Source: Zavarzinella sp. (lineage in GTDB: Bacteria; Planctomycetota; Planctomycetia; Gemmatales; Gemmataceae). From it: DNA of 64,000 bases. The notes beneath the pieces are model-generated. The model had not been told where the DNA came from. It did no database searches and worked only from the letters and a program-made list of their open reading frames with translations. Numbering within the stretch: the stretch's first letter is position 1; each line of letters opens with the position of its first letter. Both the position numbers and the translations under genes were made by a program. The stretch covers positions 1,364,001 to 1,428,000 of the forward strand of contig JAWKTI010000001.1 of the NCBI GenBank assembly GCA_041399155.1, written 5' to 3'. Below are positions 9,359 through 18,395 of the stretch, one piece after another.

Positions 9359-9691
9359 ATGAATGAAATGAATAAGAACAACATTCCGGACTTTCTGCAA
9401 AAAATCGCTTGTCCCGTATGCCGCGCCAGCAATTCTTTTCAGCCAGTGTGCCGAAGGTGTACGACCGATCTTTCATTAATTTGTGGCACACTGATCAGCC
9501 TGGCCCGCCACTTACGGGCGGCAGTCCAGTCACTGCATGTGGGCGATTTCGTTAACGCACAATGCCACTTTTATCGATGTCAGGCGATTTCTTCAACAAA
9601 TCAACTTCACCAGGCACTGGCAGTTGTTGCCTGGTTGAATGGACAATATCAGCAAGCCTATCAACAATATCGAGCAATCCACCATGGCTGA
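9359..9691 (+). CDS. Small zinc-ribbon-like hypothetical protein
   Basis: 110 residues; not a family I recognise. Residues 18-34 contain CPVC and, ten residues later, CRRC, a spacing fitting a small zinc ribbon. The rest is helical and Gln/Ala-rich (LHQALAVVAWLNGQYQQAYQQY), resembling one TPR-like hairpin. There is no signal peptide, so probably cytosolic. Its stop overlaps the ATG of the response-regulator gene by 8 bp, implying translational coupling and a shared process. The overlap and the Cys pattern are the main evidence that it is real. Confidence 0.65.
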   Translation: MNEMNKNNIPDFLQKIACPVCRASNSFQPVCRRCTTDLSLICGTLISLARHLRAAVQSLHVGDFVNAQCHFYRCQAISSTNQLHQALAVVAWLNGQYQQAYQQYRAIHHG

Positions 9692-10877
9692 AACTGTTTT
9701 AATTGTGGATGATGAAGAGAGTGTCCGCAAAACACTGTTTGAGTGGCTCAACGCTTCACAGTGGAACATCGACATTCTGGTAGCATCCGATGCCGAATCT
9801 GCCTTGGTGCTGGCCAATGAACAGACCATTGACCTCGCAATACTGGATTGGAATCTGGGCAGTGGGTCCGATGGTCTGCAATTATTGGAAGATCTGTTTG
9901 AATTTCAACCCGATATCGTGGCAATTCTGGTAACAGGATTTGCCCACCAGGCGACGCCTTTAGATGCACTTCGGATGGGCGTTAGGGATTATCTGGATAA
10001 AAATCAGGATCTCAACAGGGATAGTTTTCTGGCAGCTGTTGAAAAACAACTTCGCAAAATTGTTCCAGCAAAAAATTATCGGCTTTTTCATGAACAATTA
10101 CGTAATTTCCGTGATGCAGTGCAGGAATTGATTCCCCTGGTCGAAAAATCCAATCGCTTGTCATCCCATGTAGGATTGCCGGAAATCGTTCCCAACGCGC
10201 TGGGATTTGCAAAGTACTTGATTCCCTGCGAACAATTGGTGATGTTAATTCTTGAGCAGGCGGGGAATCGTCTGGAAGTGGTGGCTTATCAGATCGATGG
10301 TAGTCATGTGGAGGTTACGCCGGAATTATTCCCACATTCGATGGCCGCAATGGCATTAAGCATTGGTAAAAGTACGCTGGCTTCAAACTACCACGATGAA
10401 TTACTGGGAATGAAATTATTGCCATTTGAAGTGGCTCATCGGCATGCATTGCTGGTGCCAATGATTATTGGCAATCACCATACAGGGGTTCTGCAGTTTT
10501 TACGAAGCGACAAATCGTTTGATTCTTCAGCCGAAAACTTATCGAATCTGCTTGGAAACATCGTCTGTGATATCATGCGGATGATTTTTGAAGACAAGAA
10601 TATTCGCGAAAGGCTGTTGGAGGCGATCAATCGAGCTTTACAGGAAAGTGGCCGTATCGATATCCAGCCACAATCGACAACAGAATCCTCCGCAGCATAT
10701 CAACGCCTGCAAGTGGGAGCGAAGTTGATTTCTGATTTACCAGGAAGCAGTGAAAGCGAACTAGAATTATTAGATGAGTTGCGGCAGTTAAATCTTCGGC
10801 ATGGCGACATTGCGATCCAGCACGCACTGGCATCTATTCAATTGGTCAGGAAGCTACTCGATGCATACGCAGGATGA
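9684..10877 (+). CDS. Response regulator: REC + GAF-like domain
   Basis: About 397 residues from ATG 9684 (MAETVLIVDD). A start at 9639 would add 15 residues that are not REC-like. Residues 1-125 form a receiver domain with acidic pair D10/E11, phosphoacceptor D55 (LAILDWN), T84 and K106 all present. Residues about 150-320 look like a GAF domain (HRHALLVPMIIGNHHTGVLQF). The C-terminal part is helical with no recognisable DNA-binding or GGDEF output, so output may be by protein contact. No histidine kinase is adjacent. It overlaps both the zinc-ribbon gene and the subtilase gene, placing it in one unit with them. Confidence 0.85.
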   Translation: MAETVLIVDDEESVRKTLFEWLNASQWNIDILVASDAESALVLANEQTIDLAILDWNLGSGSDGLQLLEDLFEFQPDIVAILVTGFAHQATPLDALRMGVRDYLDKNQDLNRDSFLAAVEKQLRKIVPAKNYRLFHEQLRNFRDAVQELIPLVEKSNRLSSHVGLPEIVPNALGFAKYLIPCEQLVMLILEQAGNRLEVVAYQIDGSHVEVTPELFPHSMAAMALSIGKSTLASNYHDELLGMKLLPFEVAHRHALLVPMIIGNHHTGVLQFLRSDKSFDSSAENLSNLLGNIVCDIMRMIFEDKNIRERLLEAINRALQESGRIDIQPQSTTESSAAYQRLQVGAKLISDLPGSSESELELLDELRQLNLRHGDIAIQHALASIQLVRKLLDAYAG

Positions 10878-11688
10878 TACGGCATTGCCCACGAGTGTGT
10901 TTCAGGATTTGATCGCCGGGATTCATCCTGATCGAATTTTGACTCAACCAACAGCAAACGGCGAAGCGATTCGCGTTGCAGTCGTGGACAGTGGTGTCGA
11001 TACGGAAGTGTTGCAACAGAAACACCCCCAGATGAAAGTGGTAGCAGGTGGGATTTTTCGCCCAAACGAGCCACAGCCATTCCCATTTTTGGGTAAGCAG
11101 TCTTCCCCTCATGGCACAACAGTAGCAGATATTCTATTGCGTATTGCACCAGCTATTTCTCTTTACAGCGCGGACGTTTTTGGCAATACAGGCACTACAG
11201 ACATTGACACGTTATTGCATGCATTGGAATACATTCTGGAAAAGTGGCCGTGCCAGATCATTAACCTGTCTTTGGGAGTTTCCGAAGCAAGGCTGATCCA
11301 GCCAGCCAAAAGGCAACAATTTGCCCGTTTAATTGAGCGAGCGTACTACCAGGGTATTTCTGTGTTTGCTGCCGCTCACAACGAACACCCACTGGTAAAA
11401 AGTTATCCTGCGGTATTTGGCACCGCTTTAATTTCTGTTGATAAGGGATTGTTTCCTACGCCGTTACAATTTGGTTACAATGTGGGCGATACCATCGAAT
11501 TTCGAGCACACGGTCGTGGTTACCTGGGGCCATTTTCTCGCGAACCAACCACAAGCTGGGCGACACCCCACCTTGCAGGGATTGCGGCACGGATTTTATC
11601 GATGAAGCCCGATTTGAAACCATTTGAATTAAAGACCATCCTCTATTGGTTGTGCCAGCACTGGAACAATCGCTGCACCCAGGAATGA
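10861..11688 (+). CDS. Subtilisin-family serine protease, leaderless
   Basis: 275 residues from ATG 10861, overlapping the regulator gene by 17 bp. The S8 catalytic set is complete: D43 in VAVVDSGVD, H84 in SPHGTTVAD, oxyanion N174 in AAAHNEHP and S232 in TTSWATPHLAG (Thr replaces the usual Gly before TS). There is no signal peptide or obvious propeptide, so the protease is probably cytosolic or needs another export route. The tight coupling to a REC-GAF regulator suggests regulated proteolysis, which is inference. Substrates are unknown. Confidence 0.85.
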   Translation: MHTQDDTALPTSVFQDLIAGIHPDRILTQPTANGEAIRVAVVDSGVDTEVLQQKHPQMKVVAGGIFRPNEPQPFPFLGKQSSPHGTTVADILLRIAPAISLYSADVFGNTGTTDIDTLLHALEYILEKWPCQIINLSLGVSEARLIQPAKRQQFARLIERAYYQGISVFAAAHNEHPLVKSYPAVFGTALISVDKGLFPTPLQFGYNVGDTIEFRAHGRGYLGPFSREPTTSWATPHLAGIAARILSMKPDLKPFELKTILYWLCQHWNNRCTQE

Positions 11689-11698
11689 GAAATTAGTC

Positions 11699-12289
11699 AT
11701 GAATTTGCCTGAAAACTTTTTGCAAACACCTGATTGCACCTTTAACACAATTCATTCCTTGCTGGAAGGTGCGGCACTGCCAGGGAAACCGTTCCACTGG
11801 TTAACATTTGCTACAACAAATCAGAGTGGGGCACCAAATCAGCGAATGGTAGTAATTCGTAAGTATGACAATATTGCGAATAAACTATATTTTCATACAG
11901 ACATGCGTTCTGATAAAGTTCAGGAACTTTCCGCCCAGCCGCAAACGCACCTGCTGGGATTTGATCCCGCACTCCAGTTGCAGCTTCGCATCAAAGCTAA
12001 GTCAGAGTTGGAGCATAATCCCGCCATATGCGATGAAATCTGGCAACTTGCGGTAGAAACAAACCAACTCGCATACTCGCAACATGTGGTGCCCGGTACG
12101 GGATTGACAGCACATTTGATGTTGGAAGAATTTGTTGTTGATCCTCACCGTGCACGTGGGCATTTTGCAATCGTTTCTTCACAAATTCAGCAAATTGACT
12201 TACTTTGGCTACTCCCAGGTGGGCATCGCAGGTGCTTCGTTGCGTTAGCTCAATCTGGAGAAATGGAAATGAAACTGGTAGCACCGTGA
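11699..12289 (+). CDS. Pyridoxamine 5'-phosphate oxidase-like FMN-binding protein
   Basis: 196 residues, shorter than classical PdxH. The split-barrel signature is visible: FHWLTFATTNQSGAPNQRMV followed by LYFHTDMRSDKVQEL, where the Arg-x-x-Lys contacts FMN phosphate. This resembles the Alr4036-type pyridoxamine-oxidase-like family rather than true PdxH, because the C-terminal dimerisation domain with its pyridoxal-binding Arg is not evident. It starts 10 bp after the subtilase stop, so is probably the last gene of that cluster; a direct functional link is not obvious. A perfect 9-bp inverted repeat follows the stop. Confidence 0.72.
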   Translation: MNLPENFLQTPDCTFNTIHSLLEGAALPGKPFHWLTFATTNQSGAPNQRMVVIRKYDNIANKLYFHTDMRSDKVQELSAQPQTHLLGFDPALQLQLRIKAKSELEHNPAICDEIWQLAVETNQLAYSQHVVPGTGLTAHLMLEEFVVDPHRARGHFAIVSSQIQQIDLLWLLPGGHRRCFVALAQSGEMEMKLVAP

Positions 12290-12290
12290 T

Positions 12291-12314
12291 TTATATAGCC
12301 GCTATGCTATATAA
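12291..12314. terminator. Perfect 9-bp inverted repeat at a convergent gene junction
   Basis: TTATATAGC, six-base loop, GCTATATAA, directly after the plus-strand stop (12289) and covering the stop codon of the minus-strand gene (12307-12309). The stem is AT-rich and has no strong T tract, so a weak bidirectional terminator or mRNA 3' stem-loop is possible but not certain. Confidence 0.4.
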
Positions 12315-13200
12315 CTACTTCGGTTTGCATGCCGTGGTTGTTGCCACTTTTATTTGCAGCTTCAATAAATGCCACAATTTCCAAAGTTTCTTCAATTGGG
12401 ATTGGTGGCTTGCCTGTTTCAAATGTTTGAACAATCTGCTTTAACAATTCGCGGTAGATATATGTCGTTTTTACAGGTACATATTGGTTTGCTTTCGATT
12501 GAAAGAGCAGGGCACCAAAGCTGCTGGAACCCGCACGGATGCCACGAACAGTGCCGATGCGGCCATCTTTCCAATGCCCAGTTACCAGGTCGCAATTTTT
12601 GTCAGTGGTGGTTACGACACGCATGCAACCGGTACCCATAATTGTGTAGAGCATTTCAACCGCATGGATGCCATAATGAAACAGCCCAGGGTTTCGATCA
12701 TGCTGAGAAGCAGGACCGTGGACCACCGCACCGTGAATATCTGTGGGCTTCAAACCTGCCAGAGACTCCGTCAGTTCTGGAGCAAATCGCAACGAAGAAG
12801 ATGAAAAGATCGGCAGCTTTTTTTTCTGGGCCAGTTCAATGATCTTTTTGGCATCTGCCACAGAACACGTAAATGGCTTATCGATGAAACAGGGAATCCC
12901 AGCTTCCAGAAATGGTTTCGCGCGATCAAAGTGCACACTGCCATCCACTGCTTCGATCAGCATCACATCCACTTTGCCGATCATGTCTTCGGGTTTTTCT
13001 ACCAAAGGCACTTTGTAAGATTTCATTGTGTCTGTAAAGCCAGGAATTCTTTCAGGTGACAGTTTCGATTCACCCGGGCAGCCAATGACTACCTGGCCAC
13101 CTTTCACCCATTGGTCCTCTGCGACACCCACCTGGTTGAGGCGTCTGGTAAATTCCACTGCGTGGGAAGTATCAAAATCCAGCAAGCCAAAGCGAATCAT
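12307..13200 (-). CDS. Gfo/Idh/MocA family oxidoreductase
   Basis: 297 residues from ATG 13200 (MIRFGLLDFDTSHAVEF), preceded by GAGGTG about 5 nt upstream; an ATG at 13212 would overlap the permease stop. It is a cytosolic NAD(P)-dependent sugar or polyol dehydrogenase family member. Evidence is the Rossmann start, VDVMLIEAVDGSVHFDRA, and the EKP-equivalent CFIDKPFTCSVADAKKII. The usual GxGxxG is replaced by LLDFDTSHA, as in planctomycete paralogues annotated only as oxidoreductases. It lies immediately downstream of the FtsX-type permease on the same strand. The substrate is unknown. Confidence 0.82.
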   Translation of the reverse strand: MIRFGLLDFDTSHAVEFTRRLNQVGVAEDQWVKGGQVVIGCPGESKLSPERIPGFTDTMKSYKVPLVEKPEDMIGKVDVMLIEAVDGSVHFDRAKPFLEAGIPCFIDKPFTCSVADAKKIIELAQKKKLPIFSSSSLRFAPELTESLAGLKPTDIHGAVVHGPASQHDRNPGLFHYGIHAVEMLYTIMGTGCMRVVTTTDKNCDLVTGHWKDGRIGTVRGIRAGSSSFGALLFQSKANQYVPVKTTYIYRELLKQIVQTFETGKPPIPIEETLEIVAFIEAANKSGNNHGMQTEVVI

Positions 13201-13208
13201 CGCACACC

Positions 13209-16200
13209 TCAATGCTTTTTGAGTTCTTCAACGATGTTGGTACGTAACGACCAGATCATCGAAAGATACAGTGTGAACAAACCAAGGGATACCGCACCGC
13301 ATATCGTAATCAATAATCTCTGCCAAGGGAATGGATTATTTGCAGAAAGGTGGGGAAATACTGCACTGAAACCGGCAACCACACCCAGAAGAACACCAAT
13401 ACCAACCAGCCAGGCATTTTCTTGAAACACCATTTGGCGTATCTGCCTGCTGGCAAAACCAAGGGAACGCAACATTGCCAGTTCGTGCCGCCGATCCCAC
13501 AGGTTGCGTAACAGAACAATGGCTAATCCAGTAGCTCCCAATATCAAGCCAAATGCTCCCAGTAATTGAAATGTCGTGAGGTATGTATTCTGCACTTGCA
13601 GGAAAGCACTTAGTTTTTCTGCACTAGGTGTGATCCTGGCACCATAATCCGCCAATCCTACCGAAAAAATATCTGCTACGGGAATCTGGTTCTGATTTGT
13701 CTCAGGTTGTTCAATTAACCAAAGCTTCTTCCCATCCTGATGGGGGAAGTATTTGACAAATTGTTGTTGACTCAACAATATTTCGCTCTGAAATACACTG
13801 TCTTTGAGCAATCCAGCAATGATTACTTTGAAAGTAAACCCATTTTCATCAAGCAACTCAAGTTCATCTCCCAAAGATTTTTTCAACATCCACTTGGCAG
13901 TGTTCTCTTCCACAAAGACATTCGGCAACTCAGCGGGTAGTTGTAGAAGTGTCCATGGATTCTTCGTGTTCTCTGATAACGGTAAATTTGCAGAAAATTG
14001 AAAGCCACCACGTTCGATCAGTTCATTGGTGACACCAATAACTCTTGGGCGGGTCACTTGCTGCATATTTAAACAACTTGCGTCGTCGCCAGAACTGACA
14101 GGTAAACCGATAGTTTTCAAGTTTTGTAACTGGCTCGCTAGTGCGTCTTCCTTTTCCAATCGAACAGCACCGCTCAGCCCTTCGTCCTGCCATTTTCGTG
14201 CAAATGCATCCAGTATATCATCGCTGCGTTCCGACATCGCCCCGTAGATGGGGGTTTCGAGTTCCATCAAAAACGCAAATCCCCCACTGCCGCCTTCTTT
14301 GTTGGCAAAATCGTCTTCTGGACTGCGTCGGAACGATTCTACTGCAATTAGCAAGAAAATGGCTGCAGACAGGATTCCTGTAGTCAGTAAACTTCGCGTG
14401 GGTTGGCGAAAAACATTCCGCAATGCGTAACCCGAAGTGGATTTCATCGCAGTTCTGTACGAATTCAGCAAATACCAAAATAGTAGCAATAACGCTGTCA
14501 GAACCAGTGATCCACTGCCAAAAAAGGCACCGGCCTGCGGTTCTCCCGGTGGGAGGCTGGGTGCAAAACTCATTAAAATGGCAGTTACCAACAGACAACA
14601 CCCTGCAAGAATGGGATAAAATCTGCGTCGCGAGCCTAGTTTTATTTCAGATTCGTTTGAATGTTTGAGCAATTGGATCGGGTTTTCGATGCTTTTTCTG
14701 CGAAAGCTAACGATGATTACAAGCATGCTCACAGCCAGCGAGCTAACAAAGCCAATGACTCCACTGGGTAGAGTGGGAGACAGTTGGAGTATTGACTTGG
14801 CTGCTGCGCTGGGCCAGAGAGTGGAAAGCATCGTCAACATGGTCTGACACAGCACAATACCACCCACTACCCCCAACAACGCACCAATAATGCTGATGAG
14901 CATGCCTTCACGCACAAAAATCGTCCGAATCTGGCTCGAAGTGTAGCCAATCGCCCGCATCAGACCAATTTCAGCACTTCGGCGTTCGACATTCAACTTG
15001 GTAAGTAGTACGACCAGCATCAGTGCGGCTACAATCAGGAAAAAACTAAAGCCAAGGAACAACATACCGAAATCGGTGCTGCCACCAGTACCTGCAAGCA
15101 GTCGTTCTTCTACCGGATCGAATACAAACCCACCTGCTTTGATGTCTAGTTCTGCCAAAATGGCAGTTTCCAGTTGATTTTGCTGCTCTGGGTTAATACC
15201 AGCACCTGTTGCAACCCGCACCGATGTGATTTTGCCAAATTTGCTGCCCCAAATTTCCTGGGCTGTATCCATCGAAATGTACGCTTTTGGTGTGGTGCGG
15301 TATTGCTTCCAGTACCGTTCATCTGCTGTCTTGATCCGGGTATTATCATAATCGAACGGTGGTTTCCAATTCCGAATGTCTTCGACTTCGGTGATCCCAG
15401 GGAACTCAGGTACCAGATCAGGATCAGCGCTAAGTCCTTGTAGAGGAATCAGTTGCGTTAAGGTGAATGTGGCACTTGTTTCCTGCAATTTTGTTTCAAT
15501 TTCAGGTTCAAAAAATCGCAGTGTAATCTGATCGCCCACACGCACTTTCAGTGGGGAATCTGGCCAATTCACCAAAGCAATTTCATTTTTCTTTAATGAG
15601 AGATTCTCATCAACTTTAAGCGTACCTTTGGAGTTGGGTGAAATTGCAGCCACGATGGAATAAGGAATCGCTTTATTCTGATGTTCAATTGAATTTGCTA
15701 GATAGGTCAGGGTGGGGGACGATTCCCAGCGGAGTTTCTGTGCGGCTTTCTGGATCGCAGATACCATCTGATCGTTCAGGATCTGTTGCCCACTTTCAAC
15801 AGAAAAGTAATTTCCTAACTTCTTTGCTGGCCGGACTTTAAGTGACCAATCTGCCGGCGAAATCTGCTGTTGAAATGCGGATTGTAGGGGTGCTAACGGT
15901 TGGGCATGGGAAAGGATTGTGTTGATTTTTCCCGATTGTCCTATTTGTGCTTGCAATTCCGGCAAATTCATGAACAAATTAATGGGTAGCGAACTGTTGG
16001 CAGTTAAGGAAAAGTATTCCAGCGGGTGATCTGGTGGCAAAATCGCAACCACTTTCACCTTGAACGTGGCAATGCTGGACGATTTATCCCGCTTGCCAAG
16101 TAACGAGGAGCGTGGGATGGCCGCACCTTTTTCTGCTGAAATTTCTAAGCTGTCGCCTTCTTTGGCGCGAATTTTGCTAGCAGTATTTGCTGGTAGAATT

Positions 16201-16556
16201 GCGCCATCGGGAAGATCTTTCAGATCTGGGTGAAAATTTTCCCCACAGCCAATGAGAGACACGGAAGTTGTTGGGTTATCTGAGCGGAAGACCGCACCCT
16301 GCAACAAAATTGCCGGGTGGTTGATGCCTGGAAGTGATTTGGTGATCTTTTCGTTGATAAAACGACCACCCATCCAGGAGTATTGGGTATTGTTTAATTG
16401 TTGATATACGCGATTTTTCAGGCTTGTTTTTAATGAATCGCCCACAAATAACGAGCCTGAAATGACGGCAGCACAAACAAAAGTGCCGAGGCACAGTGCC
16501 AGGCTTAGTTGCCAGTGATACCGAAGATTGTTCAGGACAAAGCGTGTCTGGTTCAT
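13209..16556 (-). CDS. Giant FtsX/MacB-type ABC transporter permease
   Basis: 1115 residues from ATG 16556 (MNQTRFVLNNLRYHWQ); an upstream start at 16637 would overlap the divergent gene's coding region. A single N-terminal helix (LSLALCLGTFVCAAVISG) precedes a long periplasmic region. A first FtsX domain follows (FLIVAALMLVVLLTKLNVERRSAEIGLMRAIG), then more helices, a second large periplasmic part and a C-terminal FtsX domain with a near-identical DRRHELAMLRSLGFASRQIR loop. This two-FtsX layout matches permeases that work in lipoprotein or lipid extraction or mechanotransmission. No partner ATPase gene is adjacent in the window, so the nucleotide-binding subunit must be elsewhere. Confidence 0.88.
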   Translation of the reverse strand: MNQTRFVLNNLRYHWQLSLALCLGTFVCAAVISGSLFVGDSLKTSLKNRVYQQLNNTQYSWMGGRFINEKITKSLPGINHPAILLQGAVFRSDNPTTSVSLIGCGENFHPDLKDLPDGAILPANTASKIRAKEGDSLEISAEKGAAIPRSSLLGKRDKSSSIATFKVKVVAILPPDHPLEYFSLTANSSLPINLFMNLPELQAQIGQSGKINTILSHAQPLAPLQSAFQQQISPADWSLKVRPAKKLGNYFSVESGQQILNDQMVSAIQKAAQKLRWESSPTLTYLANSIEHQNKAIPYSIVAAISPNSKGTLKVDENLSLKKNEIALVNWPDSPLKVRVGDQITLRFFEPEIETKLQETSATFTLTQLIPLQGLSADPDLVPEFPGITEVEDIRNWKPPFDYDNTRIKTADERYWKQYRTTPKAYISMDTAQEIWGSKFGKITSVRVATGAGINPEQQNQLETAILAELDIKAGGFVFDPVEERLLAGTGGSTDFGMLFLGFSFFLIVAALMLVVLLTKLNVERRSAEIGLMRAIGYTSSQIRTIFVREGMLISIIGALLGVVGGIVLCQTMLTMLSTLWPSAAAKSILQLSPTLPSGVIGFVSSLAVSMLVIIVSFRRKSIENPIQLLKHSNESEIKLGSRRRFYPILAGCCLLVTAILMSFAPSLPPGEPQAGAFFGSGSLVLTALLLLFWYLLNSYRTAMKSTSGYALRNVFRQPTRSLLTTGILSAAIFLLIAVESFRRSPEDDFANKEGGSGGFAFLMELETPIYGAMSERSDDILDAFARKWQDEGLSGAVRLEKEDALASQLQNLKTIGLPVSSGDDASCLNMQQVTRPRVIGVTNELIERGGFQFSANLPLSENTKNPWTLLQLPAELPNVFVEENTAKWMLKKSLGDELELLDENGFTFKVIIAGLLKDSVFQSEILLSQQQFVKYFPHQDGKKLWLIEQPETNQNQIPVADIFSVGLADYGARITPSAEKLSAFLQVQNTYLTTFQLLGAFGLILGATGLAIVLLRNLWDRRHELAMLRSLGFASRQIRQMVFQENAWLVGIGVLLGVVAGFSAVFPHLSANNPFPWQRLLITICGAVSLGLFTLYLSMIWSLRTNIVEELKKH

Positions 16557-16629
16557 TACTTTTGTGATCTTTTTTGAAGCTGATATTATTCTAGATAGAT
16601 GAGCACGAAACTGGTGCTGGGAGTTGAAA

Positions 16630-17334
16630 ATGTTCAAGAGTTGGCAACTGATGAGTGGCTTGGGTGCGGTTCTGTTGGCCTTACCCGCTTTTTCGCAAGA
16701 AGATGTATTAAAAGATCGTTATGAAGATCGACGGGATCTCACTTTACTCGTCCGCCTACCGAATCGCAGTGAAACTTACTACCACGAAGCGACGATGACC
16801 ACCTTTACCGCACCGACCGGTTGGGAAGAAATTCGTCCGCAACGATTGACTCGCAAACTGGACCCCCGCACCCACACTTACCTGGGGATTGAAAAAAATC
16901 TCGATAAGTTAAAAGGCGATCGCACATTCGTTGCTACCGTATGGTGGATGCAATTGAATCCCACGACACGACTCTCGGAGTTCATTACCGATAACCCCAT
17001 CAGTGGGGCTTATGGCGAAGAGCATGCGATTCTGTCAACGGTTTACGGTCGGGATCGCGTTTCCAAACCCACCAAGTCGTTGATGGGTCGCCTGGGCGAT
17101 GTGTATAAAGTGAATATCGATGGTGGGCCGAATGAAAACCGCTATATCGGTTCGATGTACATTTTTGAAGCACCAGGCGAACGTGGCACTCGCTGGATGG
17201 TGAAAGTGCGAGTGTCTTACCCGAAGAAAAGCACTCCTGAAGATGAACGAGTTGCAGCCGAAGTAATTCGCGGCTTTGATCGGCTGGAAACCCGCCCAGC
17301 CTTGCTGAACCCCACAATCGCACCCAAGAAGTAA
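16630..17334 (+). CDS. Secreted hypothetical protein
   Basis: 234 residues from ATG 16630 with GGGAG seven bases upstream. The N-terminus MFKSWQLMSGLGAVLLALPAFSQ is a signal peptide with likely cleavage near AFSQ. The mature part is acidic/basic mixed with no family I recognise (FTAPTGWEEIRPQRLTRK, NRYIGSMYIFEAPGERGTRWMVKVRV), and looks like a compact beta-rich periplasmic domain. It is divergent from the FtsX-type permease with a short shared upstream region, and tail-to-tail (4 bp) with the DUF4190-like gene. Confidence 0.75.
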   Translation: MFKSWQLMSGLGAVLLALPAFSQEDVLKDRYEDRRDLTLLVRLPNRSETYYHEATMTTFTAPTGWEEIRPQRLTRKLDPRTHTYLGIEKNLDKLKGDRTFVATVWWMQLNPTTRLSEFITDNPISGAYGEEHAILSTVYGRDRVSKPTKSLMGRLGDVYKVNIDGGPNENRYIGSMYIFEAPGERGTRWMVKVRVSYPKKSTPEDERVAAEVIRGFDRLETRPALLNPTIAPKK

Positions 17335-17338
17335 TCAT

Positions 17339-17605
17339 TTACTTCGCAGTGACAATGATAACTAGCCCAATCGATTGAAAAATCAATTCAATAAACCCCG
17401 CGACCATAGCTACTACCGAATAGCCTATTCCTGGCTTTCCCTTTGTTTTGCGGGCCCATCGAAAGCCAAAAACACCCAGAATGAGGCCAGATAAGCCAAA
17501 AAGCACTCCAAGTGGGGGAATTAACCCCAGTAATGCACATTGGTACGAACGATATCCGTACGGATTCTGATGATTATCTACTTCTACTGCGGTTGCTTTC
17601 GCCAT
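17339..17605 (-). CDS. Small DUF4190-like two-helix membrane protein
   Basis: 88 residues from ATG 17605 (a GTG two codons upstream is an alternative). Two hydrophobic segments are seen: LLGLIPPLGVLFGLSGLILGVFGF and YSVVAMVAGFIELIFQSIGLVIIV. They are separated by the basic turn RWARKTKGKPG, the pattern of DUF4190 proteins. It is an inner-membrane protein of unknown role. Neighbouring genes converge or diverge, so it is monocistronic. Confidence 0.7.
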   Translation of the reverse strand: MAKATAVEVDNHQNPYGYRSYQCALLGLIPPLGVLFGLSGLILGVFGFRWARKTKGKPGIGYSVVAMVAGFIELIFQSIGLVIIVTAK

Positions 17606-17692
17606 GTCCACTGGTGCTCAAAATGGTTTCTTTTCACAGTCATTTTGAACGCTCAGAGACCAAAATGGCTGTTTCCCTGATACAACATCGTC

Positions 17693-18376
17693 ATGTTACC
17701 AAATACAATTCAATGCGTTTATTTCGACGCAGTAGGCACACTGCTGCTTCCCAAAGAATCCGTAATGGAAGTTTATTGGCAAACTGGCCGCAAGTATGGC
17801 TCTCAAAAGACTTTAGATCAAGTACGTACCAGCTTTTTTCCGCTGTTTCATCTTCAGGAATCGTTCGATCAGCAGAATTCCTGGCAAACCAGCGAAGTGC
17901 GGGAAAGAGACCGCTGGCAACAGATCATTCGTGGAATTTTCGACGACATTGATACAGATGACTGTTTTCAGGAGCTTTGGGACTATTTTGCGGCACCTGA
18001 GCACTGGAAACTAGATGAAGATACCCAAAATGTCTTCGATTTTTGCGCCCAACGCGGGCTGAGAGTGGGGATTGCCTCGAATTTTGATGAGCGACTTTTC
18101 AGAATTTGCGGGCATTTTCCCGAGTTACTCGCCTGTGAAGAGAGAATTTGTTCCAGCTCTCGATTGGGAATACGGAAGCCTGCCCCACAGTTTTTTGATT
18201 TTATCCAGAATCAGGTGGGCTTGAATAGAAATCAAATTGCCTATGTGGGCGATGATTTTTTTAATGATTACGCACCTTCACATGAAGCAGGCTTCTTTGC
18301 GGTACTGAAAACCGATCAACGACAATCAGAATTCCGGACAATTGCAAGACTTCTGGAATTAGTCGAAACTGAATGA
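17693..18376 (+). CDS. HAD-family hydrolase (REG-2/HDHD3-like)
   Basis: 227 residues. HAD motif I is VYFDAVGTLL, with Val in place of the second Asp as in the REG-2-like subgroup. Motif II is VGIASNFD, motif III is the lysine in RLGIRKPAPQFF, and motif IV is IAYVGDDFFNDY. A helical cap lies between motifs I and II. It is probably a cytosolic phosphatase or dehalogenase-like enzyme acting on a small metabolite; the substrate is unknown. The start ATG at 17693 directly precedes the motif-I strand. Tail-to-tail with the next gene. Confidence 0.85.
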   Translation: MLPNTIQCVYFDAVGTLLLPKESVMEVYWQTGRKYGSQKTLDQVRTSFFPLFHLQESFDQQNSWQTSEVRERDRWQQIIRGIFDDIDTDDCFQELWDYFAAPEHWKLDEDTQNVFDFCAQRGLRVGIASNFDERLFRICGHFPELLACEERICSSSRLGIRKPAPQFFDFIQNQVGLNRNQIAYVGDDFFNDYAPSHEAGFFAVLKTDQRQSEFRTIARLLELVETE

Positions 18377-18395
18377 TTAATCACTACTAAGTTGA

